NCBI RefSeq assembly: GCF_000499285.1
Contig: NZ_AWUN01000004.1
Span: 62,001 to 126,000, forward strand
Reading direction: 5' to 3'
Length of the DNA stretch: 64,000 nucleotides
Origin: Bifidobacterium sp. 7101
GTDB taxonomy: Bacteria > Actinomycetota > Actinomycetes > Actinomycetales > Bifidobacteriaceae
The translations under genes were made by a program, and so were the position numbers. Shown here piece after piece: positions 19,636 through 29,398 of this stretch. Numbering within the stretch: position 1 is the first letter of the stretch; each line of letters starts with the position of its first letter. The notes under the pieces were generated by a model. The model was not told the DNA's origin and made no database searches. It saw only the letters and a list, made by a program, of their open reading frames with translations.

Positions 19636-20685
19636 ATGCCGAAAGCATATGAGCAGGCTGGGGTATCGGTGGAGGCCGGATACGAACTGATCGACAGAAT
19701 CCGCTCCCACACGGCCAGAACCCGCAGGCCGGGCGCCGGCGACATCGGCGGCTTCGGCGGCGACTTCGATCTGTCTGCGCTCAATTACCGACATCCTGTT
19801 CTGGTTTCGGGCACCGACGGCGTAGGCACCAAGCTGATGGTGGCCCGGGAAGCCGGCCGCCATGACACCATCGGCCAGGACTGTGTGGCCATGTGTGTCA
19901 ATGACATCATCGCCCAAGGGGCCGAGCCGCTGATATTCCTCGACTACATCGCCTGCGGGCACAACGACCCGGCTCTGCTGGAACAGGTTGTCAAGGGTGT
20001 GGCCGACGGCTGCGTCCAGGCCGGGGCCGCCCTGGTAGGCGGGGAGACCGCCGAGATGCCGGACATGTACCAGCCTGACGAATACGATCTGGCCGGATTC
20101 ACCGTGGGTGTGGTCGAGCGGGAGTCCCTGGTGGACGGATCGACCATCAAGGAAGGCGACCAACTGATCGGTCTGCCCTCCTCTGGCGTCCACTCCAACG
20201 GATTCTCCCTGATTCGTCAGGTCTTGCTGGACCAGGGAGGCATGAAGCTGGAGGACCGTCCCTATCAACTTGGCGGACGGACCCTGGGAGAGGAACTGCT
20301 GACGCCCACCCGCATCTACGTCAAAGCCCTGCGCCCGCTCTTCGCCTCCGGTCTGCTCAGGGGCGTGGCACACATCACCGGTGGCGGCTTCGTGGAGAAG
20401 GTGCCCCGTATTCTGCCAGACGGTCTGGCTGCCAGCTTCAACCTTGATGCCTGGAAGGTGCCGCCCATCTTCACGATGATTGAAGAGATGGGCAGGATCG
20501 ACCATCTGGAGATGTACAACATCTTCAACATGGGCATAGGGATGGTTCTGGTCGTCTCCCCTGACCAGCTGGACCAGGCCCGTGCAGTCCTGGATGAGGA
20601 GCAGGAGCCCTACAGCCTGATCGGACAGGTGACAGGTGCTCAAAACGGACAGCGGGTCATCCTTAACGAAAACGATCGTCAGTAA
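19636..20685 (+). CDS. purM: AIR synthase (phosphoribosylformylglycinamidine cyclo-ligase)
   Basis: 349 residues. It closes the imidazole ring of FGAM to give AIR with ATP. Motifs: [54 protein letters not shown] and [16 protein letters not shown]. It shares its fold with the PurL core. It sits between purF (45 bp upstream) and purD (18 bp downstream) in the same operon. Confidence 0.95.
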   Translation: MPKAYEQAGVSVEAGYELIDRIRSHTARTRRPGAGDIGGFGGDFDLSALNYRHPVLVSGTDGVGTKLMVAREAGRHDTIGQDCVAMCVNDIIAQGAEPLIFLDYIACGHNDPALLEQVVKGVADGCVQAGAALVGGETAEMPDMYQPDEYDLAGFTVGVVERESLVDGSTIKEGDQLIGLPSSGVHSNGFSLIRQVLLDQGGMKLEDRPYQLGGRTLGEELLTPTRIYVKALRPLFASGLLRGVAHITGGGFVEKVPRILPDGLAASFNLDAWKVPPIFTMIEEMGRIDHLEMYNIFNMGIGMVLVVSPDQLDQARAVLDEEQEPYSLIGQVTGAQNGQRVILNENDRQ

Positions 20686-20703
20686 TAGCGAGAGGAGCCC
20701 GTC

Positions 20704-21975
20704 ATGGCGGACAAGGTACTGGTCATTGGGTCGGGAGCCAGGGAGCACGTTATCGCCACCACCCTGCTGTCTGGGCCAGGAGTGGATCGGGTCTGGTGCG
20801 CCCCAGGCAACCCGGGCATGGAGCCGGACGGCATCAGCCTGCTGCGAGAGGATTCCTCACAGCCTGAAAAACTGATCGCTGCAATACGCGAGCTGGGAAT
20901 CGACTGGGTCTTCGTTGGACCCGAGGCCCCTTTGACGGCCGGATTGGTCGACGAACTGCAGGCTGCCGGCATCCCCGCCTTTGGGCCCAGCAAGGCTGCA
21001 GCCCGAATCGAGGGATCCAAGGGCTTTGCCAAGGACCTGATGCGCAGGCATGGAATCCCGACCGCTGATTATGCGGTCTTCCATGACCTTGAGACAGCCA
21101 AGGCCTATGTACGCTCGCATGGCGCGCCTGTGGTCATCAAGGCTGACGGGCTGGCAGCTGGTAAGGGCGTGACGGTGGCCGCCGACCTTGACCAGGCTAT
21201 GCAGGCCCTGGATGCCATCTTCATCGATCATAAGTTCGGACAGGCCGGAGCCCAGGTGGTCATCGAGGATCAGCTGGTGGGTCAGGAGTGCTCGCTCATG
21301 TGCTTCGTCAGAGGTGAGCAGTTCTGGCCCATGCCTCTGTCCCAGGACCACAAGCCGGCCTATGACGGGGATAGGGGTCCCAACACCGGTGGCATGGGGG
21401 CCTACTCCCCTCTGCCGCAGTTCGGCCCGGAACTGACCCAAAAGGCCCTGGATACCATCGTCGCGCCCACCGTCCGTGCCCTGGCCCAGGAGGGCAGTCC
21501 CTTCACCGGAGTTCTGTACACAGGGCTGATGGTCACTGACAAGGGTCCTGAAGTCATCGAATTCAACGCACGACTGGGAGACCCGGAGACCGAGGTGGTG
21601 CTGCCTGCCCTTACCAGCGACCTGGGTACAGCCATCCGCACGCTGATGCAGGGTGGAGAGCCGCAATTCACCTGGGACGACTCCCACAGCCGCCTGGGTG
21701 TGGTCCTGGCAGCAGAAGGCTATCCTGGCAATCCCAAGACCGGGGTGCCCGTGCCCTTGATCGCTCCGGAGCAGGACCTCAGAGCCTACTACGCCGGAGT
21801 GTCCGGCTCGGCTTCAACTGGTCTGACATCCTCCTCGGGAAGGACGGCCCTGGTCGTGGCCCAAGGCGACGACCTGGCCCAGGCAGCCCGCCGAGTCTAT
21901 GACCGGCTGGATGGATTGTCGATGCCTGGCCTCTTCTATCGGCACGACATCGGCCACCGCGGCCTGGAAGCCTAA
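20704..21975 (+). CDS. purD: Phosphoribosylamine-glycine ligase (GAR synthetase)
   Basis: 423-residue ATP-grasp ligase for step 2 of purine synthesis. Motifs: VLVIGSGAREHVIA, VFVGPEAPLTAGLVD, FGPSKAAARIEGSKGFAKD, VIKADGLAAGKGVTVA, DGDRGPNTGGMGAYSP and EFNARLGDPETEVVLP. AGAGGAG lies before the ATG. Last gene of the purine cluster; its stop overlaps by 4 bp the stop of the convergent LtaS-like gene, leaving no room for a separate terminator. Confidence 0.95.
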   Translation: MADKVLVIGSGAREHVIATTLLSGPGVDRVWCAPGNPGMEPDGISLLREDSSQPEKLIAAIRELGIDWVFVGPEAPLTAGLVDELQAAGIPAFGPSKAAARIEGSKGFAKDLMRRHGIPTADYAVFHDLETAKAYVRSHGAPVVIKADGLAAGKGVTVAADLDQAMQALDAIFIDHKFGQAGAQVVIEDQLVGQECSLMCFVRGEQFWPMPLSQDHKPAYDGDRGPNTGGMGAYSPLPQFGPELTQKALDTIVAPTVRALAQEGSPFTGVLYTGLMVTDKGPEVIEFNARLGDPETEVVLPALTSDLGTAIRTLMQGGEPQFTWDDSHSRLGVVLAAEGYPGNPKTGVPVPLIAPEQDLRAYYAGVSGSASTGLTSSSGRTALVVAQGDDLAQAARRVYDRLDGLSMPGLFYRHDIGHRGLEA

Positions 21976-24134
21976 TTGGCCGAGCTGGTCGGACCCTCGC
22001 CGTCCTTATCTTGGCCCTGCTCCTCCTTGGCCTGCTCTTTGGTTTGACGCTCCATTTCAGCCTTCTGCCGTGCGGCATCCGAACGGCGGGTGGGAGTGGT
22101 ATTGAAACCGGTTCCCTGCAGGTAGTGCTTGCCTGCCATGATGTCGTACTGGATCAGCTTGTAGTCGTTCAGGAGCTGTCGGGTGGCCCGATCGAAGTCA
22201 CGGGCGTTCATGGGCCGGCCCTGGGCATCCAGATAGTTGGTCTGCCCTGCCGGGATCCTGTTCCAGTCCTGGATCTGATTGGCCACCGGAGGCTCGATGG
22301 CGCTGATCTTGTCGTGCAGCTCGGTCAGGAAAGCCGTGAAGGGCGAAACCTTAGCGCCCATGTGCTCGGCCGCCTGGGCCTGGAAGAAGTTGGGCGAGGA
22401 GTAGGCGCTGTTGCTGACCTGTGCTCCCGAGGAATCCGAGGCCTTGTTGGACCAGATGAAATAGTCGGTCAGATGCAGGGCCAGGGAGTTGTGCTCGTCC
22501 CAGCTGGCCGTACTATAAATGCCAGGCAGGTGATCCCCATAGAAGACCACAGTGACCGGCTTGCTCTGGGAGTCCAGACTGTTCAGGAAATCGGCAGTGG
22601 CCTGATCGGTCAGACTGACCCCCTTGGCGTAGGTGCGGATGGATTGCATCTCATCGTCGCCCAGGGGCATGTTGGGGTCAGAGGAGCTGACAGAGAAACT
22701 GTTGTTGTCATACCAATCGTTGTAGGGCATGTGGTTCTGCATGGTGATGACCTCGACGAACTGGTTGCCCTTATCGTCGCCCATCTGCTCCAGAGCGGAG
22801 TCGTAGGCTGAGCGATCCCCCACATACTGGCTACGGTCGATGCGGTCCTGGTGGGCTATCTGGTCAGGGCCCGTCAGCGAGTAGAAGTGCGAGAAGCCGA
22901 ACTTCTTGTAGTTCTCAGCCCTGGAGTACATGGAGGACTCATAGGGGTGGAAGGCCAGGGACCTGGATGGCGACCCCCAGGCCTGATTGACCGTAGGTAT
23001 CCAATTCAGATGAGGGATGACCTGCTGATAGGGGGAGGTCAGCGAAGGATCGAAGTTGGCCATGGACAGGCCGGTCATGGCCTGGAACTCCAGATTGGCC
23101 GTGCCCCCGCCGTAGCCGGAGGAGAGCATGAGCCCGCTGGTGGTGCCATCCTTGATGGATCTGATATGGGGCATGGGGTCCTGGTTGAGTGCGACGCCCG
23201 GTACCCGCGTGGGATCCGAGAACGACTCGGAGAGGATGTAGACCAGGCTCGACTCATTCATATAGGACTTGCGGTCACGGTTGATGCGGTCGGCCGAAAG
23301 CTGGTAGCGATGGGCCAGAGATTTCATGGTGGCACGGCTGTATCCGGCGGGCTGGTCCATGACCTTGGGCCGCAGCTGCCGGGAGAAGGACACGAAGACC
23401 CCGTTGCGCTGGGCGTCATAGACCGAGTCCCACATGGAGGGTATGTCACCCATGAACTGCGAGAAACGATAGGCGAGGCTGCCGTAAGTGCCCACAGTGG
23501 ACATGAAGAGCGCCACCACCAGGACCGGGACCAGGACCCCTACCGTACGCAGCCCGGCACCCAGGGGTTTGTTGCCGGTGGCCACAGGACGGCCACGACG
23601 GGCATCCATCCGTGTCACCACCCAGCAGAGCACGCCGAGAATAATCAGGGCCACGACACCCAACCCGATCATGAGCAGGGAACGGGCCGGCAGGAAGGAG
23701 ACCAGGTTGGCCGCATCGGCATGGAGGAAATCCAGATCGGAGGGCAGCACAGCCTCGTAGCGGGCGCGCACCTTGAAACGCTCGATGATGGCAATGATCG
23801 CGCAGATGGCCATGATCAGCCCTGATGCCGCCCAGAAGCGATTGGTCAGGTAGACCAGAGCCAGGTAGACCAGGCCCACAGCCAGCATGTTGAGCACCAG
23901 GACGAATCGACGCTGGGTCCACATGGCCGAAATGAAGCCCCAGAAGCCAATCAGCGGGTTGGACAGCTCAACGCGGGAGCTGTTCAGGGAGACCCCCCAC
24001 TGCAGGATGCCCACTGACAGGAAGTCGATCAGGATGAAGGTGAGCAGGTAGACCCACCCACGCACCCGAAGACGTCCGGTCACGATCTGCATCCAGGATG
24101 TCCACCGGCCGGGCTGACGTTCACGATCCTTCAC
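21972..24134 (-). CDS. LtaS-like phosphoglycerol transferase / sulfatase-fold membrane protein
   Basis: 720 residues. Five hydrophobic segments lie in the first about 200 residues, followed by an extracellular alkaline-phosphatase-superfamily domain. The metal-site glutamate is in YILSESFSDP, the probable catalytic threonine in GGGTANLEFQAMTG and the DH pair in VVFYGDHLPGI, as in lipoteichoic acid synthase. The last about 35 residues are a charged Lys/Glu/Gln tail. GTG start behind CAGGAGT. It probably adds glycerol phosphate from phosphatidylglycerol to an envelope polymer; bifidobacteria carry glycerophosphate-decorated lipoglycans, so that is a plausible target (inference). It stands alone, convergent with purD. 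Confidence 0.82.
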   Translation of the reverse strand: MKDRERQPGRWTSWMQIVTGRLRVRGWVYLLTFILIDFLSVGILQWGVSLNSSRVELSNPLIGFWGFISAMWTQRRFVLVLNMLAVGLVYLALVYLTNRFWAASGLIMAICAIIAIIERFKVRARYEAVLPSDLDFLHADAANLVSFLPARSLLMIGLGVVALIILGVLCWVVTRMDARRGRPVATGNKPLGAGLRTVGVLVPVLVVALFMSTVGTYGSLAYRFSQFMGDIPSMWDSVYDAQRNGVFVSFSRQLRPKVMDQPAGYSRATMKSLAHRYQLSADRINRDRKSYMNESSLVYILSESFSDPTRVPGVALNQDPMPHIRSIKDGTTSGLMLSSGYGGGTANLEFQAMTGLSMANFDPSLTSPYQQVIPHLNWIPTVNQAWGSPSRSLAFHPYESSMYSRAENYKKFGFSHFYSLTGPDQIAHQDRIDRSQYVGDRSAYDSALEQMGDDKGNQFVEVITMQNHMPYNDWYDNNSFSVSSSDPNMPLGDDEMQSIRTYAKGVSLTDQATADFLNSLDSQSKPVTVVFYGDHLPGIYSTASWDEHNSLALHLTDYFIWSNKASDSSGAQVSNSAYSSPNFFQAQAAEHMGAKVSPFTAFLTELHDKISAIEPPVANQIQDWNRIPAGQTNYLDAQGRPMNARDFDRATRQLLNDYKLIQYDIMAGKHYLQGTGFNTTPTRRSDAARQKAEMERQTKEQAKEEQGQDKDGEGPTSSAN

Positions 24135-24261
24135 CGCTTACTCCTGACTTTGGTGACTGGGCCCCATGGGCCTTTTACCGATACCTGTGCCATTGTTCCC
24201 ATTAAGGACGACAAGCCCTATAAAAACACCCCTTAGCGAACATGAAGAGCAAGCGGGCCCG

Positions 24262-25182
24262 TCAGGCCTTGGCACCCGGCACCTGCTGGACCAGGGCGCT
24301 GATCCAATCCTCCAGGTTCCGGTACTTATCGGGTCGCTGCTCGCTGACCTCGAAGACCGGCAGATGGGCCTTGCGGGCCTCAGTGGCTAGCTCCTTGGAG
24401 GTTCGATTGACCTCCTGGGTGTTGAGCACCAGCATATCCAACTGCCCGGAGGCCAGCAGGTGGCGGAAGGCCACCAAGTCCTCGGGCGAGGGCTCACTCT
24501 CGTTGGCGGCCGCCCGCAGGTACCCCTCTGGGGTCAGATCCTTCATGCCCAGATCATGGCAGAGATAGTAGGCAGCCGATTCCGTGGCCGCATAGTGACG
24601 TCCCTGGGTCTGCTTGCGCGCATCGGCAATCAGATTGTCCAGTCGGGCCTGTCGACCCTGCCAGTCCTGGTAGGCCTTGTCGAAGTCGGCCTCACGGCCT
24701 GGGCGCAGCTGCTGGTAAGCCTCATGCACGGCCTTGGCGGCCGCTCTCCTGCCCTGGGAGGAGAACCAGAGATGGGGGTTGTCGCCAGACTCGCGCCCCG
24801 ATGCCTTGGATACGTCCACCAGCCTGGCCTGCCCGGTTTCAGCGGCCTTGGCAGCCCAGTCGTCGATGCCGGCCCCGTTGACTATGACCAGATCGGCACG
24901 GCTGATTCGGGCGATGTCAGCCGTTGTCGGCTCATAATCATGGGCATCAGTCGAGGTGTTGCTCAAAATGGTATCCACCTGGGCCTGATCCCCGCCCAGG
25001 TCCTCGGCCAGGGACTGCCACTGATTGATGCTGGCCACCACCTGCAGAGGTCCGGGTCCGGAGGCGGATGGGGTCGATTCGCCCTTCCCGCAGCCTGTCA
25101 GGCTGGTCAGCAGAGTCAGTCCGGCCAGAAGGGCGGCGACCAAGGTGCGGGTCCGGCGAAGGCGTGGGCTGCTGGCATGCAT
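24262..25182 (-). CDS. Zinc/manganese-type ABC substrate-binding lipoprotein
   Basis: 306-residue cluster A-I (ZnuA/TroA) metal-binding protein. The signal peptide has an Arg-rich start and the lipobox LTSLTGC (cleavage before Cys about 31). Likely metal ligands include the His in TDAHDYEPT, the His in GDNPHLWFS and the His in GRHYAATESAAYY. ATG 25182 with AGGAAGGA upstream is the clear start, although the frame is open to 25482. No ATPase or permease partner adjoins it. A palindromic metal-repressor-like site lies about 65-75 bp upstream, and a Fur/Zur gene lies 4 kb away. Confidence 0.85.
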   Translation of the reverse strand: MHASSPRLRRTRTLVAALLAGLTLLTSLTGCGKGESTPSASGPGPLQVVASINQWQSLAEDLGGDQAQVDTILSNTSTDAHDYEPTTADIARISRADLVIVNGAGIDDWAAKAAETGQARLVDVSKASGRESGDNPHLWFSSQGRRAAAKAVHEAYQQLRPGREADFDKAYQDWQGRQARLDNLIADARKQTQGRHYAATESAAYYLCHDLGMKDLTPEGYLRAAANESEPSPEDLVAFRHLLASGQLDMLVLNTQEVNRTSKELATEARKAHLPVFEVSEQRPDKYRNLEDWISALVQQVPGAKA

Positions 25183-25245
25183 GGATGAGGGTTCCTTCCT
25201 GGCGACGGCCAGGGGCCTCTTAACGACCCTTGAACCGTTACTGAG

Positions 25246-25258
25246 ATTGATTATCAAT
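25246..25258. promoter_or_regulatory. Candidate Zur/Fur operator
   Basis: ATTGAT-T-ATCAAT is a perfect 13-bp palindrome flanked by AG and AAATCT, which extends weak symmetry. It lies between the divergent metal-binding lipoprotein and esterase genes. Fur-family boxes are AT-rich palindromes of this kind (for example GATAATGATAATC). A zinc regulator acting here is inferred from the neighbouring lipoprotein. Confidence 0.45.
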
Positions 25259-25371
25259 AAATCTACCATAGAACTATCAATGGCCAGAAAGGTTGCCCAT
25301 ACAAATGGCAGCCATCCGCCTAGACACTCCCTATACTGAACTGCGGATACGTTTTGGCTGGAAGGAATTGC

Positions 25372-26736
25372 ATGGGTACATGGCTGGCTAAGGTCCATCT
25401 GACCCAGGGATGGCTTCCCGCAACACTGTTCACACTGACGGCCCTGGCCCTGGCCCTGCTGGTGCTGACCGGACTGACGCATGGACGCTGGCGGACCCTA
25501 TTGAAACAGATCGCCATCGCCGTAGGCATAGGAGCCCTGGGACTGCTGGCCACCTGGCTTGTCTCCGACGTTTTCATGCTCTTCGGGGTTTCCCTGGGCT
25601 GGATGGTCATCATCACCGTGGCCTTGGGCTTCCTGGCCGTGGGGTTCACCGTATGCATCCTCATCACTGCACATGGATGGCGACGGCTCCTGGCAGCCCT
25701 GAGCGTCCTGCTCTGTCTGCTGTCCACCGGCCTGCGGGTGGATATCATCTACGGAGAGTTCACCACTCTGGGATCCCTGTTCGACGTCACTCTCTATCCC
25801 GACTACGGGAGCCATCAGGCAGTCAGACCAGCCATGAGTGTGGCCCAGTGGCGTGCCCGTGCCTCCCGGGGCAACCTGCCGACCTATCCCCGCACCGGCC
25901 GCTCCTACAGCGTGCACATCCCCAATGACAGCTCACGTTTCCTGGCACGTCCAGCCGATATTTACCTACCGCCCGCTGCGTTGAGCAAGAAGCCCCCCGC
26001 TCTGCCCGTCTTCGTCCTTCTGGCCGGTCAACCCGGCAGCCCCGACCGGCTCTTCACCGCCGGGTCCATCCCCGCCATGATGGATGCCTATGCGGCCGAA
26101 CACGATGGACTGGCTCCAGTGGTGGTCTCCCCCGACCAGAACGGGTCCTCCTTCCACAACAGCCTGTGCGTAGACTCACCCGTCTACGGAAAGGCCGAAA
26201 CCTATTTGAGCCGTGACGTGCCTGCCTGGATCCGGGCCAACCTGCCGGTCGACAGCAAACCCCAGCTATGGGCCATCGGAGGATTCTCCCAGGGAGGGAC
26301 CTGCTCCACTCAGCTGGGTGCGCGGCATCCCGACGTCTACGGGAACATGCTCCCGGCCGACGGGGAGCTGGAACCGACCCAGGGTCGACAGGACCAGATG
26401 ATCCAGGATTACTTCGGCGGCGACCGGAAACGCTTCCTGGCCCAGGTTCCCGCCAAAGCCATCAAGGATCGGGCGCCATCGAGCCAGCGGCTATTCACTG
26501 CCGCCGGTTCCAACGACAAGGAGTCCCAACACAATATGATGGTCATCGCCAAGGCCGCCGACCAGGCTGGTATGAGCGTGGAGGCCGTCATAACCCAAGG
26601 GTCGGGCCATGACTGGCATACAGTCAAGACAGCCTGGAAGCCCGGACTGGAATGGCTGGGCGAAGCCATGGGACTTGGACCAATGTCCCAACCAGTCCAG
26701 GACTTTCCGGATATTGTTGAGATGAACATCAGCTGA
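25372..26736 (+). CDS. Membrane-anchored esterase (esterase D / mycolyltransferase-like fold)
   Basis: 454 residues. Four hydrophobic helices occupy about residues 10-130, followed by an extracellular alpha/beta-hydrolase domain. The nucleophile elbow is GGFSQGGTCS and the probable catalytic histidine lies in GSGHDWHTVK. PVFVLLAGQPGSPD sits in the oxyanion region. ATG 25372 has GAAGGAA just before it. It is followed at 52 bp by the MprF-like gene, so the two are likely one operon. The substrate is probably an acyl ester in the envelope, but this is inferred from fold and location only. Confidence 0.75.
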   Translation: MGTWLAKVHLTQGWLPATLFTLTALALALLVLTGLTHGRWRTLLKQIAIAVGIGALGLLATWLVSDVFMLFGVSLGWMVIITVALGFLAVGFTVCILITAHGWRRLLAALSVLLCLLSTGLRVDIIYGEFTTLGSLFDVTLYPDYGSHQAVRPAMSVAQWRARASRGNLPTYPRTGRSYSVHIPNDSSRFLARPADIYLPPAALSKKPPALPVFVLLAGQPGSPDRLFTAGSIPAMMDAYAAEHDGLAPVVVSPDQNGSSFHNSLCVDSPVYGKAETYLSRDVPAWIRANLPVDSKPQLWAIGGFSQGGTCSTQLGARHPDVYGNMLPADGELEPTQGRQDQMIQDYFGGDRKRFLAQVPAKAIKDRAPSSQRLFTAAGSNDKESQHNMMVIAKAADQAGMSVEAVITQGSGHDWHTVKTAWKPGLEWLGEAMGLGPMSQPVQDFPDIVEMNIS

Positions 26737-26788
26737 AGCCGATACAGCAGGTCAATAGAGATCATCAGCAGAAAGAGCCGCCACAATC

Positions 26789-29398
26789 ATGCAGACAACG
26801 AATAAGGGATCCAGACTGATGGAACCTTCAGCCAAGAGTGTCTTGCTGACAGACTTGGCACGATGGGTCAGACGCCACGCCCTTGCACTGGCCTTCAGCC
26901 TCGGACTGATCCTGCTCAATCTGATCAGCTGGCTGCTGATCTGGCTGCTGCGCATTCCTGGCAGAAACCGGCTAGGCATGCCTCTGTCCGATCTGATTAT
27001 TCGTCAGGCCTCCCGGCCCTTCCATGGACAGGGTCGGCCCTCACTCCTGGTTCAGTTTGCACGACTGCTGGTATCCCTGGTCATCACCCCGGGTCCCCTG
27101 CCGCTGGTTATAGACGTTGCCCTGGTATTGGTCATATTGTGCATCGCCGAGACCCGGCTGGGGCGCAGGCGCACTGTGCTGGCTTCAGTCATTAGCGCTG
27201 TATGCGGTGCGGTGGTCGGTCTGATCATCTGCTGGCTGATCAATGCCCTTCAGGACCATTGGGCCTGGTTCATCAAAGTGCCCATGTCGCTCAGCCCTAT
27301 CATCCTGGTGGTCGGGTCCCTGATGGCATCCATCCCCTTCAGCGACTTCCTCTGGCGACGCAGGATCGCCACCATAGGTTACACAGCCTTGATCCTTATG
27401 GTGCTCTACACCGGCAACCCCGGCTCCTATTGCGCCCTGGCGGCAGCGCTGATCGGACACCTGACCGGCCACCTCTGGCACGGACCGGTCCAGGATGCCA
27501 ATCCGCACGGCCATAGCGGATCCTACGAGACCCGCCACCTGCTGGGGGCGGTCGCCACGGTTCTGGCACTTGGCCCCTTGGTCACCGTTTCCTCCCGCAT
27601 CCGCGCCGGCTTCCTCACCCCTCTTGGTACATTCATGGGCTCCAATACAGGCGGAAGCGCTGCACTGTCTCGTTGCCTTGCAGAAAACAACCAGGTCAGC
27701 TGCTACGCCCACTACGGCCTGGTCGCCGGTCACGCCCCCACTGGCATCTCCTCCCTAATCATGCCCACCCTGGTTATGCTGGTTGCAGCTTGGGGAATCT
27801 ACCACGGCCGCCGGGTCGCCGCTGTCACCGGGGTGGTTCTCAACGCCCTGACCGTCGTCATGGCCCTGCTCTATTTCCTGGTATTCCCACTGACCATCGG
27901 CGAAGGGCTGCCCCAGGCCATACGTCACGGCGCACTGCCCTCTCTGCTGATCATCACCCTGCCGCCGCTGATTCTCAGCTGGTTCCTGGTGCGAAACCTG
28001 GGAATCTTCCTGGTGCGGACCAAGACTTCACGTCTACAACTGGGCTGGGCAGCCATCGTCCTGGCCTTCCTGGCCACCGCCATGGGCTACATGGCCTTCA
28101 CTACCATCAGTCCCGGCTCCTTCAATCCCCGGCCCACCACCAGCAGAGCACTCTCCCAGCTGCCTTCGCTCTACCTGCCCAATGGAGTAGCTTCACGCTT
28201 CCTTCCAGCCCTGGTGCCGCGTACCCCCACAGGGAGAATGGTCAGCCATGGAATAGGGCTGATCTTCTGGCTGGTGGTTCTGGTGGTTCTGCTCTCCTGG
28301 ATGCGCAGCTCGGTCATCCAGAATGGCAGCGAACGCCAGGAGGCTGACAAGCTGGTCGAGTACGGTGGCGAAAGCATGTCCTTCATGACCACCTGGGAGG
28401 GCAACAGCTACTGGTTCTCCCCCAGCGGCCGCTCTGGCATCGCCTACCGGCTTTTGCACGGCATAGCCTTGACCACCACTGGCCCATTCGGCGACCCTGA
28501 GGAGTATGCGGACGACTTGGACGAATTCACGCACTTCTGCAACGCCCATTCCTGGTCGCCGGTCTTCTACAGCGTCCACAAGCCCCAGCGCGATCTGCTG
28601 GCTGCACGCGGCTGGTCAACCCTGACAGTCGGCACGGAGATGGTGGTCACTCCCAGCCTCTGGCAGACCAAGGGCAAGAAGTGGCAGGACATTCGCACAG
28701 CCATCAACAAAGCCAAGCGTGACAACATCACCGACGTGCTGACCACATTCAACGACGCCTCCTGGGATGTTCAGTCGCAGATCGTGGACATCTCCGAGCA
28801 GTGGGCCGAGCTCAAGGCGCTTCCTGAGATGAAGTTCACCCTGGGTGGTCTGGATGAGCTGAGGGACCCACGCATGGCCATCCTCTACGCCGTGGACGAC
28901 CAGGGCAAGGTGCTGGCCGTGACCAGCTGGATGCCCACCTACCGACAGGGCCAGGTGATCGGCTGGACCCTGGACTTCATGAGGCACAGGACCGACAGCC
29001 CCAATGGGATCATGGAGTTCCTGATAGCACGCATGGCCGAACGGTTGCGCGACCAGGGCACGGCGGAATTCATGAGCCTGTCGGCCGCTCCCCTGGCCGG
29101 AATGGACAGCGGCGAAGACGATGACGATGATCAGGGCGAGGATCGAACTGCCTTCCTGCAGCATGCCCTGCATATGGTAGCCGACCTGATGGAACCGGCC
29201 TATGGCTTCCGATCGCTCTTCTTCTTCAAGAAGAAGTTCCAGCCCAGCGAGCACCCGGTCTATATCTGCTATCCTGACCCGGCCCAGCTGGCCCAAATCG
29301 GACTGGCCGTGGTCCAGGCCTACCTGCCTAATCTCAAGGCTTCGCAGGCCTGGGATGCCATCAAGACCATCATGCCCAAGGGCCGGGAGAATCACTGA
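26789..29398 (+). CDS. MprF-like membrane protein with C-terminal DUF2156 (aminoacyl-PG synthase-like) domain
   Basis: 869 residues. The N-terminal about 500 residues contain many hydrophobic segments (roughly 12), the first part of which resembles a rhomboid-like membrane domain. The C-terminal about 330 residues are a GNAT-fold DUF2156 domain, seen from YWFSPSGRSGIAYRLL, TTTGPFGDPEEY, WQDIRTAINKAKRDN and MEFLIARMAERLRDQG. In MprF this domain transfers lysine or alanine from tRNA to phosphatidylglycerol, which protects against cationic peptides. An acidic insert (GEDDDDDQGED) lies near residue 775. A second possible start is ATG 26819. The stop overlaps the convergent Fur-family gene by 29 bp. 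Confidence 0.78.
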   Translation: MQTTNKGSRLMEPSAKSVLLTDLARWVRRHALALAFSLGLILLNLISWLLIWLLRIPGRNRLGMPLSDLIIRQASRPFHGQGRPSLLVQFARLLVSLVITPGPLPLVIDVALVLVILCIAETRLGRRRTVLASVISAVCGAVVGLIICWLINALQDHWAWFIKVPMSLSPIILVVGSLMASIPFSDFLWRRRIATIGYTALILMVLYTGNPGSYCALAAALIGHLTGHLWHGPVQDANPHGHSGSYETRHLLGAVATVLALGPLVTVSSRIRAGFLTPLGTFMGSNTGGSAALSRCLAENNQVSCYAHYGLVAGHAPTGISSLIMPTLVMLVAAWGIYHGRRVAAVTGVVLNALTVVMALLYFLVFPLTIGEGLPQAIRHGALPSLLIITLPPLILSWFLVRNLGIFLVRTKTSRLQLGWAAIVLAFLATAMGYMAFTTISPGSFNPRPTTSRALSQLPSLYLPNGVASRFLPALVPRTPTGRMVSHGIGLIFWLVVLVVLLSWMRSSVIQNGSERQEADKLVEYGGESMSFMTTWEGNSYWFSPSGRSGIAYRLLHGIALTTTGPFGDPEEYADDLDEFTHFCNAHSWSPVFYSVHKPQRDLLAARGWSTLTVGTEMVVTPSLWQTKGKKWQDIRTAINKAKRDNITDVLTTFNDASWDVQSQIVDISEQWAELKALPEMKFTLGGLDELRDPRMAILYAVDDQGKVLAVTSWMPTYRQGQVIGWTLDFMRHRTDSPNGIMEFLIARMAERLRDQGTAEFMSLSAAPLAGMDSGEDDDDDQGEDRTAFLQHALHMVADLMEPAYGFRSLFFFKKKFQPSEHPVYICYPDPAQLAQIGLAVVQAYLPNLKASQAWDAIKTIMPKGRENH

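Noticed and set aside
19426-20748. Long open frame (about 440 codons) on the minus strand opposite purF-purM
   Set aside because: It spans two well-supported purine genes in antisense and has a composition typical of a shadow frame.
24150-24180. GGCCC/GGGCC hairpin as a terminator
   Set aside because: It lies in the 5' leader of the LtaS-like gene with no upstream gene reading into it from the plus strand.
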